Shown here in pieces: positions 22,316 through 33,777 of a stretch of 64,000 bases of DNA. Numbering within the stretch: position 1 is the stretch's first letter; every line of letters begins with the position of its first letter. The position numbers and the translations under genes are program-made. The notes beneath the pieces were generated by a model. That model had not been told where the DNA came from. It ran no database searches and saw only the letters and a list, made by a program, of their open reading frames with translations. The DNA comes from Aselliscus stoliczkanus (Eukaryota; Chordata; Mammalia; Chiroptera; Hipposideridae): assembly GCA_033961575.1 (NCBI GenBank), contig CM066728.1, forward strand, positions 178,241,678 to 178,305,677. The letters run 5' to 3'.

Positions 22316-23490
22316 GAAAGTTCTAAGAAATATTGTATACTTCCGTCTGAGCTCTGATACAAATGTTTTTACTATGATAGTAATTGACATTTGCATCACT
22401 TCTTATTCTAATGAAAATAGTGCAATAGCTGTTATTAAACTTATTAAATAAGCTTATAACATGAAAAAGTACGTATGGTACATTTGTATGCATTTTTAAA
22501 ACCTAAGCACCTAATCTGATGTCACAGTCAATGTCCAAAAGTTTTGTCTGATGCAAAAAGCCTTGGTAGTTTAACTGTGTGGTAGCCACTGAGGACCTGG
22601 GACTCATTTCACCCTACCCCATCCTACTGAAGCCGTGTAGTTTGATTACTGTGTATTAAAACTGGTTTAATGTATGTAGTTTGAACAAGTCAATTTCAAT
22701 GTAAAGGTTTTATAAAAGTCAACGACTGTATTACTGTACAGCATACCAAAATCATTTAGTTTTGGCATATACTCTGGCGTACTGTATTGATTTATTTAAG
22801 AAGGAAAACAGTTTCATTTCTAAAGGAAGAAAAGGCAAAATCATAGCCAATATCAGAAAGTGGATTAGGGAACGAGAATAATATCCTTGGCCCTAAACCC
22901 ACCTTGGGAGGGCTGTGTCACCCCAGCAGGATGCCACAGCTCCATAGAGCCAGCTGACCCAGCCTTTGGGATGTTTCCAAGCTGAGGACTGAGCTAATAT
23001 GGGAGGTTCCTGCTGAGGGCATCCTGTGCATAATAAAAGGTGCTGATGGACTATTTATTGATCAACCTATTAATTAAATCCTAAGAGACCCAAACTGGCC
23101 TGCAGTTCATCTGAATTCCAAGGGACGTAGTAGAACGTTTACACAAATAAATTGACCTAAGTAATTAGCAAATAAAAATGCTGCCCAATGCAAACATCAC
23201 CTCAAGTTGAATTCCCAATTCAAGAATGAGGATATTGGTTTTTCTTTTTTATTAGGTTTCTATTTGGTTTCCCTAAACAATGTGATATTTAATAATTGCA
23301 ACTTCCTCAAATACTTTAAAACAAAGATCTGTTTCTGTGGTTTGGCCTTTTATTTTTATTCCCCATTCTTTGTGTGGATGGCCGAGCCCTAATAACATCA
23401 TTGCTTAAGGTAGGAAATACCTGGAATCTTTATAGAGTTTAGGCTATGTTGATGTGCTACCAGGCTAATATGTTAACCTGCACTTATTAT
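22316..23490. other. Unique AT-rich sequence
   Basis: No gene or nameable repeat. A 61-codon frame at 23207-23392 is hydrophobic by composition only. Confidence 0.45.
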
Positions 23491-23499
23491 TGAGATATG

Positions 23500-24860
23500 C
23501 TGTAGGCCGGAATTGTCCTCCTTCTTGGGTGGACACAGGTAAAGAACATGACATAGTTCATATCTTTAAGGAGCTTAAAGCTTGTAGAAAAAGATAAATA
23601 ACACACACATGCATGGTTACAAGTGGTTTTAAGTGCTATGATAGCCATGGTGAGGATATAGTAATAAAAATTAGGGCCTCTGCGGGGTGATTAGGAAAGG
23701 CCTCTCTGAGCTGAGCCTCAGGCTGTCTTGACAAAGAATTGGAAGCAGCCTGTGCTTGGATATGAGTGCTTTCAAATGTGTTTCAGAGAACAGAACATTT
23801 CAGGGCCTCTCAGATATGTGTACAGGCAACTGAGGTCAGCCAGTGTGGCTGCATCACTTGACCAAGGATCTGGAATTAATGGCTGGGGTCAGAGTTTTGT
23901 TGGGTGAATTGAGCGCCTTTCTTTATGTGTGTGAAGAGGAGTTAGGGATGGGATGTACATTGTTGATTACCACTTGTGGTAACACATGGAGTGTGGGTTT
24001 GCAGAGAATCAGAGGAAAATAGAGGGTGGGAAGGAGGCTTTTGCACTGGCCCAGGTGAGCTAGCTATTTGATGGGAGTGACAATGGAGATGAATGGTTCA
24101 AGATATACTTGGAATTATCATTTTCTAAATTGGCTGTGGGAGATGAGAAAAAGATGAGAAAAATGGAATGACTGCCAGGTTCCTGGTTTATTTAAAGTTC
24201 ATCTTAAATGAACTTTAAGATGGAAAGTGTGAAACGGAAACAGTCCGGGAGGAAGAGGGCTGGAGAATTAGTGGTCTATTTTGGACAAGTAGAATTTCAC
24301 ATGCCTGTGAAATATTCAAAGGGGGGGTATACAATGAGTGGTTGGATATAGAAGTCTGAACTTCCCAGGAGAAATTTGATCTTACCAATATACAAATGGC
24401 ATTGAAAGTCATAAAGAGAAAGAGAGGGCAAAGATACAAAGACCTAGAGGCAAGCCCTGGACTCCCCACATTAAAGGTTGAAATAGAAGAGGAGGAGGTT
24501 GCAAAGCACACTGAGAAGCAGCAGACAGAGAGCGAGGTAAACCAGAAGACAATGATATCATGCACATCAAGAGTAGAAAGTGACTTGAGATTAGAGAGGG
24601 AAGGGTGATACTGAGATAATGAGTCCTATGAGTGGAAAAACATCCCTTGGATTTGAATTATGAAGTCACCAGTGGCCATTGTGAGTGGTTTCAAAGAAAG
24701 GAATGGTAGTCAGAAACCACCGTGGGGTATCTGAAGAGTAAATGATGGTGGGAAAGGGTAGACGTCGAGTAAATACTACTTTCGAGGAGAAGATGAATTG
24801 TGAAGAAAGCTAAGAAATGAAAAAATAGCTGAGAAGTAATAAGGGACCCCGGGAGGGTTT
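23500..24860 (-). mobile_element. Old L2-like element, antisense, first segment
   Basis: Plus strand: 'AGTGCTATGATAGCCATGG', 'GGAAAGGCCTCTCTGAGC', 'GCCAGTGTGGCTGCATC', 'GGTTGGATATAGAAGTCTG', in the order of antisense L2. The text appears to resume after the L1 copy at 24870, after the SINE at 25694 and possibly after 26846, so one old element may span ~4 kb. The 70-codon frame 24396-24608 lies within it and is not a gene. Confidence 0.5.
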
Positions 24861-24869
24861 TTTTTAATG

Positions 24870-25458
24870 TGTATTTGCCTTCAGTAAGTAAAAGGATAAA
24901 TGAACTGTGGTAAATCCAGACAATGCAGTGTTATTCAGCACTAAAAAGAACCAAGCTATCAAGCCATAAAAAGACGTGGAGTAACCTTAAAGGCATATTA
25001 CTAAGTGAAAGAAGCCAATCTGAAAAGGTCGCATACTGTATGATTCCAACTATATATAGTGTTCTGGAAAAAGCAAAATTAGAGACAATAAAAACATCAG
25101 CAGTTTCAGGGTGTGGGGAGGGAGAGAGGAATAGGCAGACAGGGCACAGAGGATTTTTACGGCAGTGAAAATGTTCCATATGATACTCTAACAATGGTTA
25201 TATGTCATACATATATTTGTCCAAACCCATAGAATGTACAACACCAAGAATGGTCCCTAATGTAAACTATGGATGTTGACTGATTATAATGTATCAGCAT
25301 AGGTTCATCCTTGGTAACAAATGTACCCTCTGGTGAGTGAGGCTGATAATGGGGGAGGCTGTGCATGTGTGGGGGCAGGGGGTATACGGGAGATCTATGT
25401 ACCTCCCTCTCATTTTGTTTAAAACCTAAAACCGCTCAAAAAAATAAAGCCTTAAAAA
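24870..25458 (+). mobile_element. L1 3' end (old L1M type), plus strand
   Basis: 'TTATTCAGCACTAAAAAGAA', 'AAAGAAGCCAATCTGAAAAG', 'ATACTGTATGATTCCAAC' and the end 'TTTAAAACCTAAAACCGC' then 'AATAAAGCC' follow the 3' end of old L1 families. The 81-codon and 87-codon frames here are decayed repeat. Confidence 0.8.
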
Positions 25459-25676
25459 ATGTGGTGAGTAGGAGGAAGAGGCTGCTGAGGCCAAGCATAG
25501 GGGATAATCCCAGGAGATGAGCGGGGATGGAGGAGGCTTAGCCTTTCACAGAAGAGTCTCCTTGGGATGTAGCAGAAGGTGAGGCTGATTTAGGCGGTTT
25601 CATGGGTGAGAAGTTGGGGGGTCATAACATCGAAGTTTCTAGGGCCTCAATGAGATATGGGATATACTCATCATCT
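25459..25676 (-). mobile_element. L2-like element, middle segment
   Basis: Purine-rich text between the L1 and the SINE ('GGATAATCCCAGGAGATG', 'TTCACAGAAGAGTCTCC') continues the style of the antisense element before 24870. A further piece lies at 25891-26107 after the SINE. Confidence 0.4.
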
Positions 25677-25693
25677 AAAAGTGAGGTGGTGGG

Positions 25694-25824
25694 GGCCGGC
25701 CGAGTGGCTCAGTTGGTTAAGAGCTCGCTCAAGAGTGCAAGCTGAGCTCTGAGCAACAGCAGTTCGATGCCCTGCCCGAGCTGAGTTGCTGTTGAGCTGC
25801 CAACAGGTGGCAGGATGGCTCAGC

Positions 25825-25873
<49 letters not shown>
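25694..25873 (+). mobile_element. tRNA-headed SINE with (AATA)n tail
   Basis: Head GGCCGGCCGAGTGGCTCAG, B-box-like GTTCGATGCCC, 'GAGCAACAGCAGTTCGATG', 'CAACAGGTGGCAGGATGG', then about 12 AATA units. Perfect 17-bp target duplication AAAAGTGAGGTGGTGGG at 25677-25693 and 25874-25890. A perfect duplication and clean tail mark this as one of the youngest insertions here. Sisters: 29832 and 42191. Confidence 0.95.
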
Positions 25874-25875
<2 letters not shown>

Positions 25876-25876
25876 A
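25825..25876. repeat. (AATA)n tail of the SINE
   Basis: About 12 AATA units with no interruption, the tail of the SINE above, likely length-variable. Confidence 0.95.
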
Positions 25877-25890
25877 AGTGAGGTGGTGGG

Positions 25891-26107
25891 AAGGGGTGAG
25901 GTGGGAGATTTGAACTGAAAGAGAAGATATGAAATAGTCACATAGGAGAATAGTGGGAGAAGAAGCCCACTAGAGAAATAAAAGTAATGGCTTTCAGTGC
26001 GCTATGCTGAGAACTCACTCAGGGCTTGAGAATATGAAGTTAAAGTGAAACCAGTATAATCAATACATTCACAATTATGAGTCATAATATATAATAAGAA
26101 AATATAG
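25891..26107 (-). mobile_element. L2-like element, third segment
   Basis: 'GGTGGGAGATTTGAACTGAA' and 'GCGCTATGCTGAGAACTC' continue the old antisense element from the other side of the SINE. Ends where L1 5' sequence begins. Confidence 0.4.
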
Positions 26108-26416
26108 GACTTCCGGTAAAATGGCGCAATAGACAGACGCTGTGCTAACTGCCTCTCAGGATCACACCAAAATTACAAATAAATTATACAGCATTCAACC
26201 CTGGAGGTCCCCGGAACACTGGAGGAACAGAACCACTAAACGAAGAACTTAAAGAGGAAGCCGCATCGGGTCTGGTAGGACGGGTGGAGATGAGAGAGGA
26301 CGAGCCCCGTGAGGGAAGCCCCAGCCGTGGGAAGCTTGTCTGGTTGGGGGAGAGACCCTCCGGCCGCACACCAAGCTCACCAGCCCAGAGCTCCTTTGCT
26401 GGGAAGACGAGTTCTA
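26108..26416 (+). mobile_element. L1 5' UTR start without an L1 body
   Basis: 'GACTTCCGGTAAAATGGCGC' followed by 'TGCCTCTCAGGATCACACC', 'CAAAATTACAAATAAATTAT' and 'AAGAGGAAGCCGCATCGGG' is the very start of Laurasiatherian full-length L1 elements (the promoter end). The sequence stops resembling L1 near 26416; no ORF1 or ORF2 follows. L1 copies normally lose the 5' end, not the 3' end. GC and CpG are higher than in flanking DNA, as expected for this region. Confidence 0.72.
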
Positions 26417-26845
26417 AGATAGCCGGCAGTAATAAAACTGGTGTGGTGTATTGAGCTCTGTGTTGTCCCACAGCAGGAGCTCTCACTAGTCTTGATTTGA
26501 GAAGTTGGGGATCCTCAGAACCCCTCTTCCTTTGATGGTGGGTACAGAGGCTGAGTTTTCCAGCAGTTCCCACCAAACAAATCTGCCTCTTCTTATTATA
26601 CAATGGGTTCTCAGCCTTTTACTACCATCCTCAGAGATGAGGGTCATTTAAATGTTACGAAATCACTTTCACCTTTCCTTTGAAAATTTGCATTCTGGTT
26701 AACACTTCACATTGGAATTTTCAGTTCTATCATTTCCTGGTACCTCAAGTCAAAGTTCCAGTTTGATATCCTTTTAACCTGTTTATTTAATATTATAAGG
26801 GAGCCTGTGCACCATGAGTGTCAGCATCCAGATTTAGTTTTTTTT
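26417..26845. other. Unassigned sequence after the L1 5' end
   Basis: May be the more diverged continuation of the L1 5' region or unrelated DNA. I see no ORF1 start. A 139-codon minus-strand frame spans 26184-26603 through the L1 5' UTR; it has no domain and is most likely chance in a GC-rich stretch. Confidence 0.4.
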
Positions 26846-27450
26846 TCAGGCGAGTAGTGTAGCTACACAAGAGTTGGCTGTGTCCTCAAAGGGATGACTT
26901 TATTGAAGGAGCTTAGAGTCCCAGGTGTCCCATAAGAATAACTGATGACAGGAGAGGACTGATGGATAGTGAGGAATGGATTCAAGGTCACAGTGAAGTT
27001 GAAGAATGTTGTAGTGGATGTACTTGACCAGATGAGACGGACAGAGGAAGTGGTGGATAGAGTGGATTGTTTACTGATGATGGCACAGGCCAAAGGATGA
27101 CCATAGGAAGCGTGACAGAGCTAGCATGGAGAAAAAGGTAACCAGTGGTCAAGTAATAAGGTGATGGATGCCTCATCTTCAGGATGCTGCCGTCACTGCT
27201 GTGTGATCACTGACTGTGTTGGGAATAGATGGGAAGACTGAACCCGGAGTAAATATCCTGAGTGAATAAGGGCTGATGATCACAGAGTGGGTACAAACAC
27301 CAGAGATATAGGGTAGAGGGTAAACTATTTGTGTGAAGCTTAAAGGAGCAGTGGTTTTTGTAAGACTGAAGGGGAGGAATGGTAGAAGTGAAAAGGGTGA
27401 GCTAGGGAGATACCAACAGATGCCTCTGAAACAAAATTTTAAGATGTAGT
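26846..27450 (-). mobile_element. Possible last segment of the old L2-like element
   Basis: 'CAGGCGAGTAGTGTAGCTAC', 'TAGAGTCCCAGGTGTCCC' and purine-rich text with TGACCAGATGAG and GGTGGATAG look like a decayed dispersed repeat continuing from 26107. Class uncertain. Confidence 0.3.
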
Positions 27451-27699
27451 CAGTCATGCATCACGAATTGTCAAATGGGTATACAACACGAGAGAGAACC
27501 GTACCCTGTAGTAGCAAGGTCATAGAAAACATCCAGGAATCCAGATTACTACAAATTAAACTGATTCTACAAATAACAGGCTGTGTCAAGTCACTCAACC
27601 CTGAATGCCAAAACTTTACATTGAAAGAGCAGCTGACAGAACACTTTCATAATCAAGTCAAGTAATTATTTTGTAGGAATAACTATCCTAGATGTTGGT

Positions 27700-27845
27700 C
27701 TGTATTTTCTATTTTCCACAAATGAAGGTGCAGAAATATTAAGTGATTTGCCCAAATAGTAGGATTGAACTTGAATGTTGATCTTTCAATTCCAACTCTG
27801 TGCCTGTCATTTCCGCTCTATAGCCATCTAGTCGTCTTCCACTCT
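27700..27845 (-). mobile_element. MIR SINE, antisense
   Basis: 'GGTGCAGAAATATTAAGTGA', 'TTTGCCCAAATAG', 'GGATTGAACTTGAATG', 'CCAACTCTGTGCCTG' follow the MIR antisense core and its 5' part in order. Confidence 0.7.
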
Positions 27846-29831
27846 CAGACCCCAAATCGCCCATCTAGACTAGTAAAACTGATACTTTGATTAAGAAAAA
27901 AAAAGTTCTCTTATCCTTAAGTCAGCCCTAAAATATTTTTAATTGGAATTATAAAATATTTATTAATATTTTATGTATTTGTGTGTCAGTCTTTTTGGAT
28001 TAATGATTTATCTGCTGATATAATACCTACATTTAAACAACAAAATCCTACTGTGCCTTACTCATACAGATTACATATCTTGAACTGTTCACTCTCTTGG
28101 AAAAAAAAAGAACATTGTACAACTTTGTAGTATTTCTGAAGATTGCAATTTTGAATGTGGAGGACTTTGAGAAGTCTAGTCTATCAAAATTAGTAGGCAG
28201 AAAATTAATGTGTTCCCACAGTGGAAATCCACTCTTTTAATTCTCAAAACTACCATGATGCTAGCCAATCCAGTGCCTACAGCTAGCTACATATCCCCAA
28301 ATATATTTATTACTGTTTTTTCCACATTTAGTCATGCTTTATTGTGAAAGAGTATCTTTTTAAAGCTTGTAACACAAATAATTATTTTCCATTGTTTTTT
28401 CTGCCTTATATTACTCTCACTTTATAAAACATTCCCAATCTTTTAGAAAAGTTAACCATCCCACCACTGACATTGCACACAAGAGTACTCAGTAGTCCTA
28501 TTAAACATTTAACAAGACCTTCATGAAAATTGTATGCAGGTGGATCCTAGCAAAACTCTTTAAGATCAGTATATCTAAATGACACATTTTTTTACATATT
28601 TTCTTAGATCCAGTGCATTTGTCATTTGCTCAAACTCATCTTCTTGCAGAAACTAAAATCAGGAATAGAATTTTAAAAATGAGAAAATGATGTTTTCATT
28701 TTGTTCCTACCTCTCTCAAACCAAAGAACAAAAAGAGAATCCCTGCTTTTCCTTTATTTGCATTTTTGAGGTAATTTTACTCATTTAGTTTTTAAAGACT
28801 ATGATACAAGATTATGTAAGTAGTATCTGCATTATTTTAACCAGTTGTTTTATATCAGTGAAGAAAAGCTATACATCTGTGAAAATACAAAAGTATACTC
28901 ATCCTGGATAAACTCTAGATGCACTTACTGTATAAGTACAAGGTTAAGACTGTTGAAGGGTCTTTATTACATAATAAAGGTTATACATGAATAGCTTAAT
29001 AGGTATTAAACTGCTTTTACTTTCTTATGACATGAATCACTCTTTTGGAATATGTCTGTTGGAGAATTTTTAACAAAAACGAAGCATGAGTAAGCACATT
29101 TGCGCATTTTCATCTGTAGTTATTTTTAATGTTGAAGTTGAATTCACATTTTTTCAGGGCAGCAGCCTTGTGTAAGGGCTTAGAAATAACTTGATTCTGT
29201 CGAATAACATATAGGGGAAAAAGAGGGTGTAATGGGCTATGTGCTTATATTAAGTTTTGAAGGAGTAGAAAATGTTAACTAAGGTGGAGATTTACATTTT
29301 GATGAACTCTGTTTGCCTAGATTAACCCCCGCCCCCATTTTTAGCATTTTCAGCACACCTAACATACATACTGTCCTTCACTTGCCCACTTTTTAAGCCT
29401 CCTCAAAGCAGATGGCTCTCAATGCTGTCCACAAAACTCTGTGCCTGTGTCCTGTCTCTCCTGCTGTAGGTTCAAACAGATGCTTGCCTTGTTCTTCATG
29501 TTCCTGTTAGCTGATGTGAAGGAAGGGCTGAAGGACAAGTGCAGAAAGGGAAGAGAGAAAGGAGGAGGAAATAGCAGAGGGTAAGGGGCCAAGGAAGAGT
29601 GTCTGGCCTCCGCTACCTAAACATCCTTAAATGACTAAACACGTGAGAAAATTGTGATAAGGAGCGGAGAAAAGCCCACAATTAGAGGGGAAAACCAGTG
29701 TGATCAGCTGCTAATGAAAATGATATGTCACAACTTATATTGCCAGGAATTTGAACTCTAATACAATCAATTACTAAGCAAAGTATTATTAGATAAGAGC
29801 TGAATAAATGGAGAAATTGAAAGCATATCTT
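27846..29831. other. Unique AT-rich stretch
   Basis: No nameable repeat and no frame longer than about 60 codons over almost 2 kb. No gene seen. Some blocks (28350-28900) have the even, low-repeat texture of older unique noncoding DNA. Confidence 0.5.
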
Positions 29832-29972
29832 GGGCCAGCTGAGTGGCTCAGTTGGTTAAGAGCTCTCTCAAGAGTGCGAGCTGAGCTCTGAGCAACAGCA
29901 GTTCGATGCCCAGCCCAAGCTGAGCTGCCGCTAAGCTGCCAACAGGTGGCAGGATGGCTCAGCTTAAAAAAA
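29832..29972 (+). mobile_element. tRNA-headed SINE, plus strand
   Basis: GGGCCAGCTGAGTGGCTCAG head, 'GAGCAACAGCAGTTCGATG', 'CAACAGGTGGCAGGATGG', short A tail. Target duplication with core GCATATCTT (left copy 29821-29831, right copy about 29973-29984). Same subfamily as 25694 and 42191. Confidence 0.93.
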
Positions 29973-29984
29973 AATGCATATCTT

Positions 29985-31224
29985 TACTGCAGTCACAGTA
30001 TAGGTGGCATATGGAACATAAGACTTGAAAGTAATAAAAAGATTCTTGGGGGTTTTTCTTTTGAGGATTTGGAGCCACACGTGAAATTTTTATCTTTAAG
30101 TTTGACTCCTATGGTAGTCAATATGTGAGGTCTTTAGAACCACTGAAACAGTGATAGTATGAGGAGCCTGTGGGAATTTGAAAGACAGTGGCCAGTGTAG
30201 GTTCAGGCACTTTAAAAGCGGGTTTTTCTTGTATATCTTTAAGTCTCAAGGTAAGCAATCTCTAACATTGAAAGGATATCGCAAGATACTATCTGAAATT
30301 CTTTACAGTCATTGAAGAAGAAATTTACTGTGCTAGGATATCTTTCAATGCCAGTGAGACTAGACTTTTCTGGATGAAAATGCCCATAAGCTTGGCTATG
30401 GCATACATCACCCAAGAAAAATCTAGGTCTGGTTTTAATGTGGATATTTAGCCTTTGGCTTGGTTCAAATGCTGTAGGTAATTTTAGGCTTAAACCTTTG
30501 CTGTGTAAAGCTCTGAAAAACCTCAGAGCACTTAAGAGTTATATGAAAGACAGACCTGCAGTCATCTGGAATTCTCATTCTAAGCCTGGTGCAACCAGGG
30601 CTCTTTATGAGAATCAATTTGCTGTTTGTGCCTGCTCTTTAGAATTGTGTGAATAACCTTGTCCATAAGACATTCATTTTAAACCATGTTTCTGGATATT
30701 CAGCGTAACTTGTAAATGTTATTCCTGACATTAAGGCTACCTTCTCCTCCCACTCAGCACAGCGTTCTTGCTCTAGCCCTAAAACTTGGCTTATTTATCC
30801 CTCTGTTGGAGGGTTCATTACCTTAGACAGTAGTCCTGCATTCTCTGTACTCAGAGAATTCTGGATGGGAGTCAGTAAAGATGGAATAAGGCCTTCTGAA
30901 AATTAAAGGGAACCGATTAAAATATTCACAGTGGAAAAATACCTGCTTGTTATTCCTAAGACTCCTCTCCTCCACCTCCTAGCTTCCCTCACCACTTGGC
31001 AGAGCGAGCTCTAATTCCTTGCCTCTGTTTGGAGGCTGCGTTCCCCACACAGGGTAGGTGAGTGTGGTCAGATCAGGTGGCGGCAATGGGCTTCTCCTGG
31101 CTTTGCATTAGTGTTCCATTTGTAGACACATCGAAGCTGTGAAGAAAAGCGATAACTTACAACATATGGCTCAACCTGTCTTCCTCTCTCACTTCTCCCT
31201 CCCTCCTTCTCTCTCTCCTCCTGC
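29985..31224. other. Unique sequence
   Basis: No gene or nameable repeat. A 72-codon frame at 30438-30656 has no recognisable domain. Confidence 0.45.
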
Positions 31225-32345
31225 CTTCATTTCATCTTACAAGTGCCAAACGCTATATTCTAAGTGTGGGAGACACAGGAGTGAAAAAAATAGAAAAAAA
31301 CCCTTGCCATCATGTGACTTACATTATGGTGGGGTGAGGCAGAAGTATACACAAGTGAAATACGTCCCTTGTCAGGAGATGCTAAGTGTTAGGGATAAAA
31401 ATAAAGCAGGAGAGGGGGATGGAGAGTGAAGAGAGAAGAGGAGTAGAATTGTAAATCGGGTTGTTTGGCAAAACTCTACTAATAACCTGATATTTGAGGA
31501 AGCCACGCAGGTATCTGGAGGTAGAGTGTTCAAAGCTGGGAACACAACATATGCTCATATGAAGAGCTGGGAGCAGTGCTGGTGTGTTTGAGAAATTGCA
31601 AGGAAGTGGAGAGACTGGAGTATAATGAGCGAGGAAGTTAATAGGAGACATGTCGAGAGAGTGCCAGATTATATAGGGCCTTGTAGACTTTGTTTTTACT
31701 CTCAATAAGATGAGAGCCCTCTGGAAACAATAGAGGAATCAATGCCTGGATTTGAATCCCAGTTTTGCCATTTACCAGCTGTGTGACCTTGGGCACAATA
31801 CTTAACCTTTCTGGACCTCAGTTGCCTCTCCTGCAAAAAGGGATGATAATAGTTCCTTCTTTATAGATGTGTAATGATGAAGTGACTTAATAAAATAAAG
31901 CAGTTTATACAGTGCCTGATGCAGAATAAGCATTATAGATGTGTTAACTGGCTAGTTGGCCTTTGAAAGGTTCACTCTGACTGCTGTTTGAAGAAGTGAC
32001 TCTAGTGGAACCAAGGACAGAAGCAGGGCCAGCACTTAGGAGACTGCGTAGTGCAGGTAAAAGGTGACAGTGTCTCAGAGCAGAGCAGTTGCAGAGGAGG
32101 TGGTAAAAAGTGCTCAGATTGTAGATACATTTGGAAAACAGAAGCAACGAGATCAGCTGTGAGCTGGGATGTGATGTGGATGAAGAGGACAGTGAAGGGG
32201 GTGCTCCAGGCTTTTGCCCTCAGCACATTGGCATTTACCAAAAGGGAGGAAGAATATGGGAGAGGCCATTTTTGGGGGAAATTGGAAATTCCCTTTATAG
32301 GCACGTTCAAGTTTGATGTGCTTATTAGTCATCTAAGTGTAGTTA
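31225..32345 (-). mobile_element. L2 LINE, antisense, split by a MIR
   Basis: Plus strand: 'GTGCCAAACGCTATATTC', 'GGAGACACAGGAGTG', 'TATAGGGCCTTGTAGACTTT', then after the MIR 'AGGTTCACTCTGACTGCTG', 'GTAGATACATTTGGAAAAC' and 'GTGCTTATTAGTCATC'. Reverse complemented, the GGGCCTTGTAG region corresponds to the conserved ORF2 tail of L2. The 151- and 102-codon frames at 32002-32506 are remnants and show no intact domain. Confidence 0.65.
31735..31935 (+). mobile_element. MIR SINE
   Basis: A good MIR copy: 'GGATTTGAATCCCAGTTTTG', 'CCATTTACCAGCTGTGTGAC', 'CTTGGGCACAATACTTAACC', 'TCTGGACCTCAGTTGCC', 'GGGATGATAATAGTTCC' and 'ACAGTGCCTGATGCAG'. It sits inside antisense L2. Confidence 0.95.
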
Positions 32346-33777
32346 ACTGGGCAGAGGCGGCCTTTGTTCCGGAGCAGAGCAGGAATCAGATGAAACCCAG
32401 GCTGAGGGACGAGTGCGCCTCCTCAGAGAGAAGGACCAGCACATGCTGGAGGGAAGCCTTCCAAGATTTGGGAGTCTCAGTGACCGATCGGAGGAACAGA
32501 GCCTAACCTTACATATCACAGAATGACCGATGACTTGAGTTCTATTGCCTGCACTCGGTACAAAGGAACTTATAATGAATAAAGAAGCAAAATAAACAGC
32601 CCAAATCCATTTCTTTAAGAGCCATTGCATAACCCTAAATCTCCGTAAAAGTTAGATCAGAATCTCCCTAAAGCTGCCTCTCTGAATTCCACGCCTCTGA
32701 TAACTACATTCTTCTACCTTCTGATTTATTGCTTAAAAATAAAACAGATATTATTGAGCAGTAAGATAAGCCCTTGGACTGTACACTCTGATACTCAGCA
32801 TATTAAATACAATCTTAAGTGATTGATAACCGTGCTGCTTTGGTTAATTGCTTTTTGTGTATTTTAGAAAGCTTTTACATGAATTTATACGGATAAGGAT
32901 AGCTATAGTTGATTAAAATGCTGCTTATGACACTTTCTGTAAAAAGCTGGGCCTTGGCCCTTGATTATGGATGACTAAATTGTTTTAATTTTTCATGTGT
33001 GAGCTTTATCTTTTTAATTTGATTTCAAGCACTTTTTAAGCAGTTAGTATTTATGTGTTTCATATTCAAGACAAGGTTTTGATGATTTACAGTTGCTGAT
33101 TGTAATTTTAAGAAAGCTCAAACACTGGCCTATTATATCACTCTATAACCAACTCTTTTATTGGTAAAGCAGTCTCCCATTCTGATGGGACTGAGTTAAT
33201 TTTGTCATTAGATATTTAATTCTTGCTTTGCTTGATTTGGATTAGATAGTTACTTGTTGTATAAACTTTATATTTTTGCTTTTGTTTTTTTTTTTCTCAT
33301 TTATCACACACTATAGTTAATTTCAGTCATAACCCTCTCTTCACTCTTTTCACGAATATTTTTTAAGAAAATAAAAGATTTCATACAGAAGTTTTTCATG
33401 CTTAATTTCATCTCAAGGCACTATTTTCTGGAAAGGTTTAACAGACTATGTTTAGTAATGGGTATATTTTATACAAAAATTAAACTTTTATAAACTTAAA
33501 AAAAATTTAAAGCAGTATGTTTGTGCATAGATAATTCTTGAATTGATGAACTATAGATTGGCACTGTCCATGTGTTTTTGCTAGTTTTTAATGAGAAATT
33601 CTGGGTCATTTAAAGTAGAATAATGTGAAAGTGATGAGTTCTACAAATCAGCCTGAAGTCACATAAATTAAAACAAAAAATTACATATATAAAACATTCT
33701 TATTAATAAATAGATCTAGAGCTGTATTGCTCTGTAGTTTTATTTTAGACTTGCATTTTATGATATAAAATTCGAAG
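32346..33777. other. Unique AT-rich stretch, possible conserved noncoding block
   Basis: No transposon I can name. From about 32740 to 33290 the sequence is repeat-free and AT-rich with homeodomain-type TAATTG/TTAATT words, but there is no frame longer than 60 codons. Whether it is conserved cannot be judged from one genome. Confidence 0.3.

Noticed and set aside
21684..22317. Open frames of 205 and 177 codons, Pro/Ser/Leu/Phe-rich
   Set aside because: They are read-through of the polypyrimidine tract; any frame of pure C/T DNA lacks stop codons.
26184..26603. 139-codon minus-strand frame
   Set aside because: Antisense to an L1 5' UTR. No domain and no splice or start context.
32051..32506. 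151-codon frame
   Set aside because: Runs through antisense L2 remnant and adjoining DNA; no intact domain or family match.
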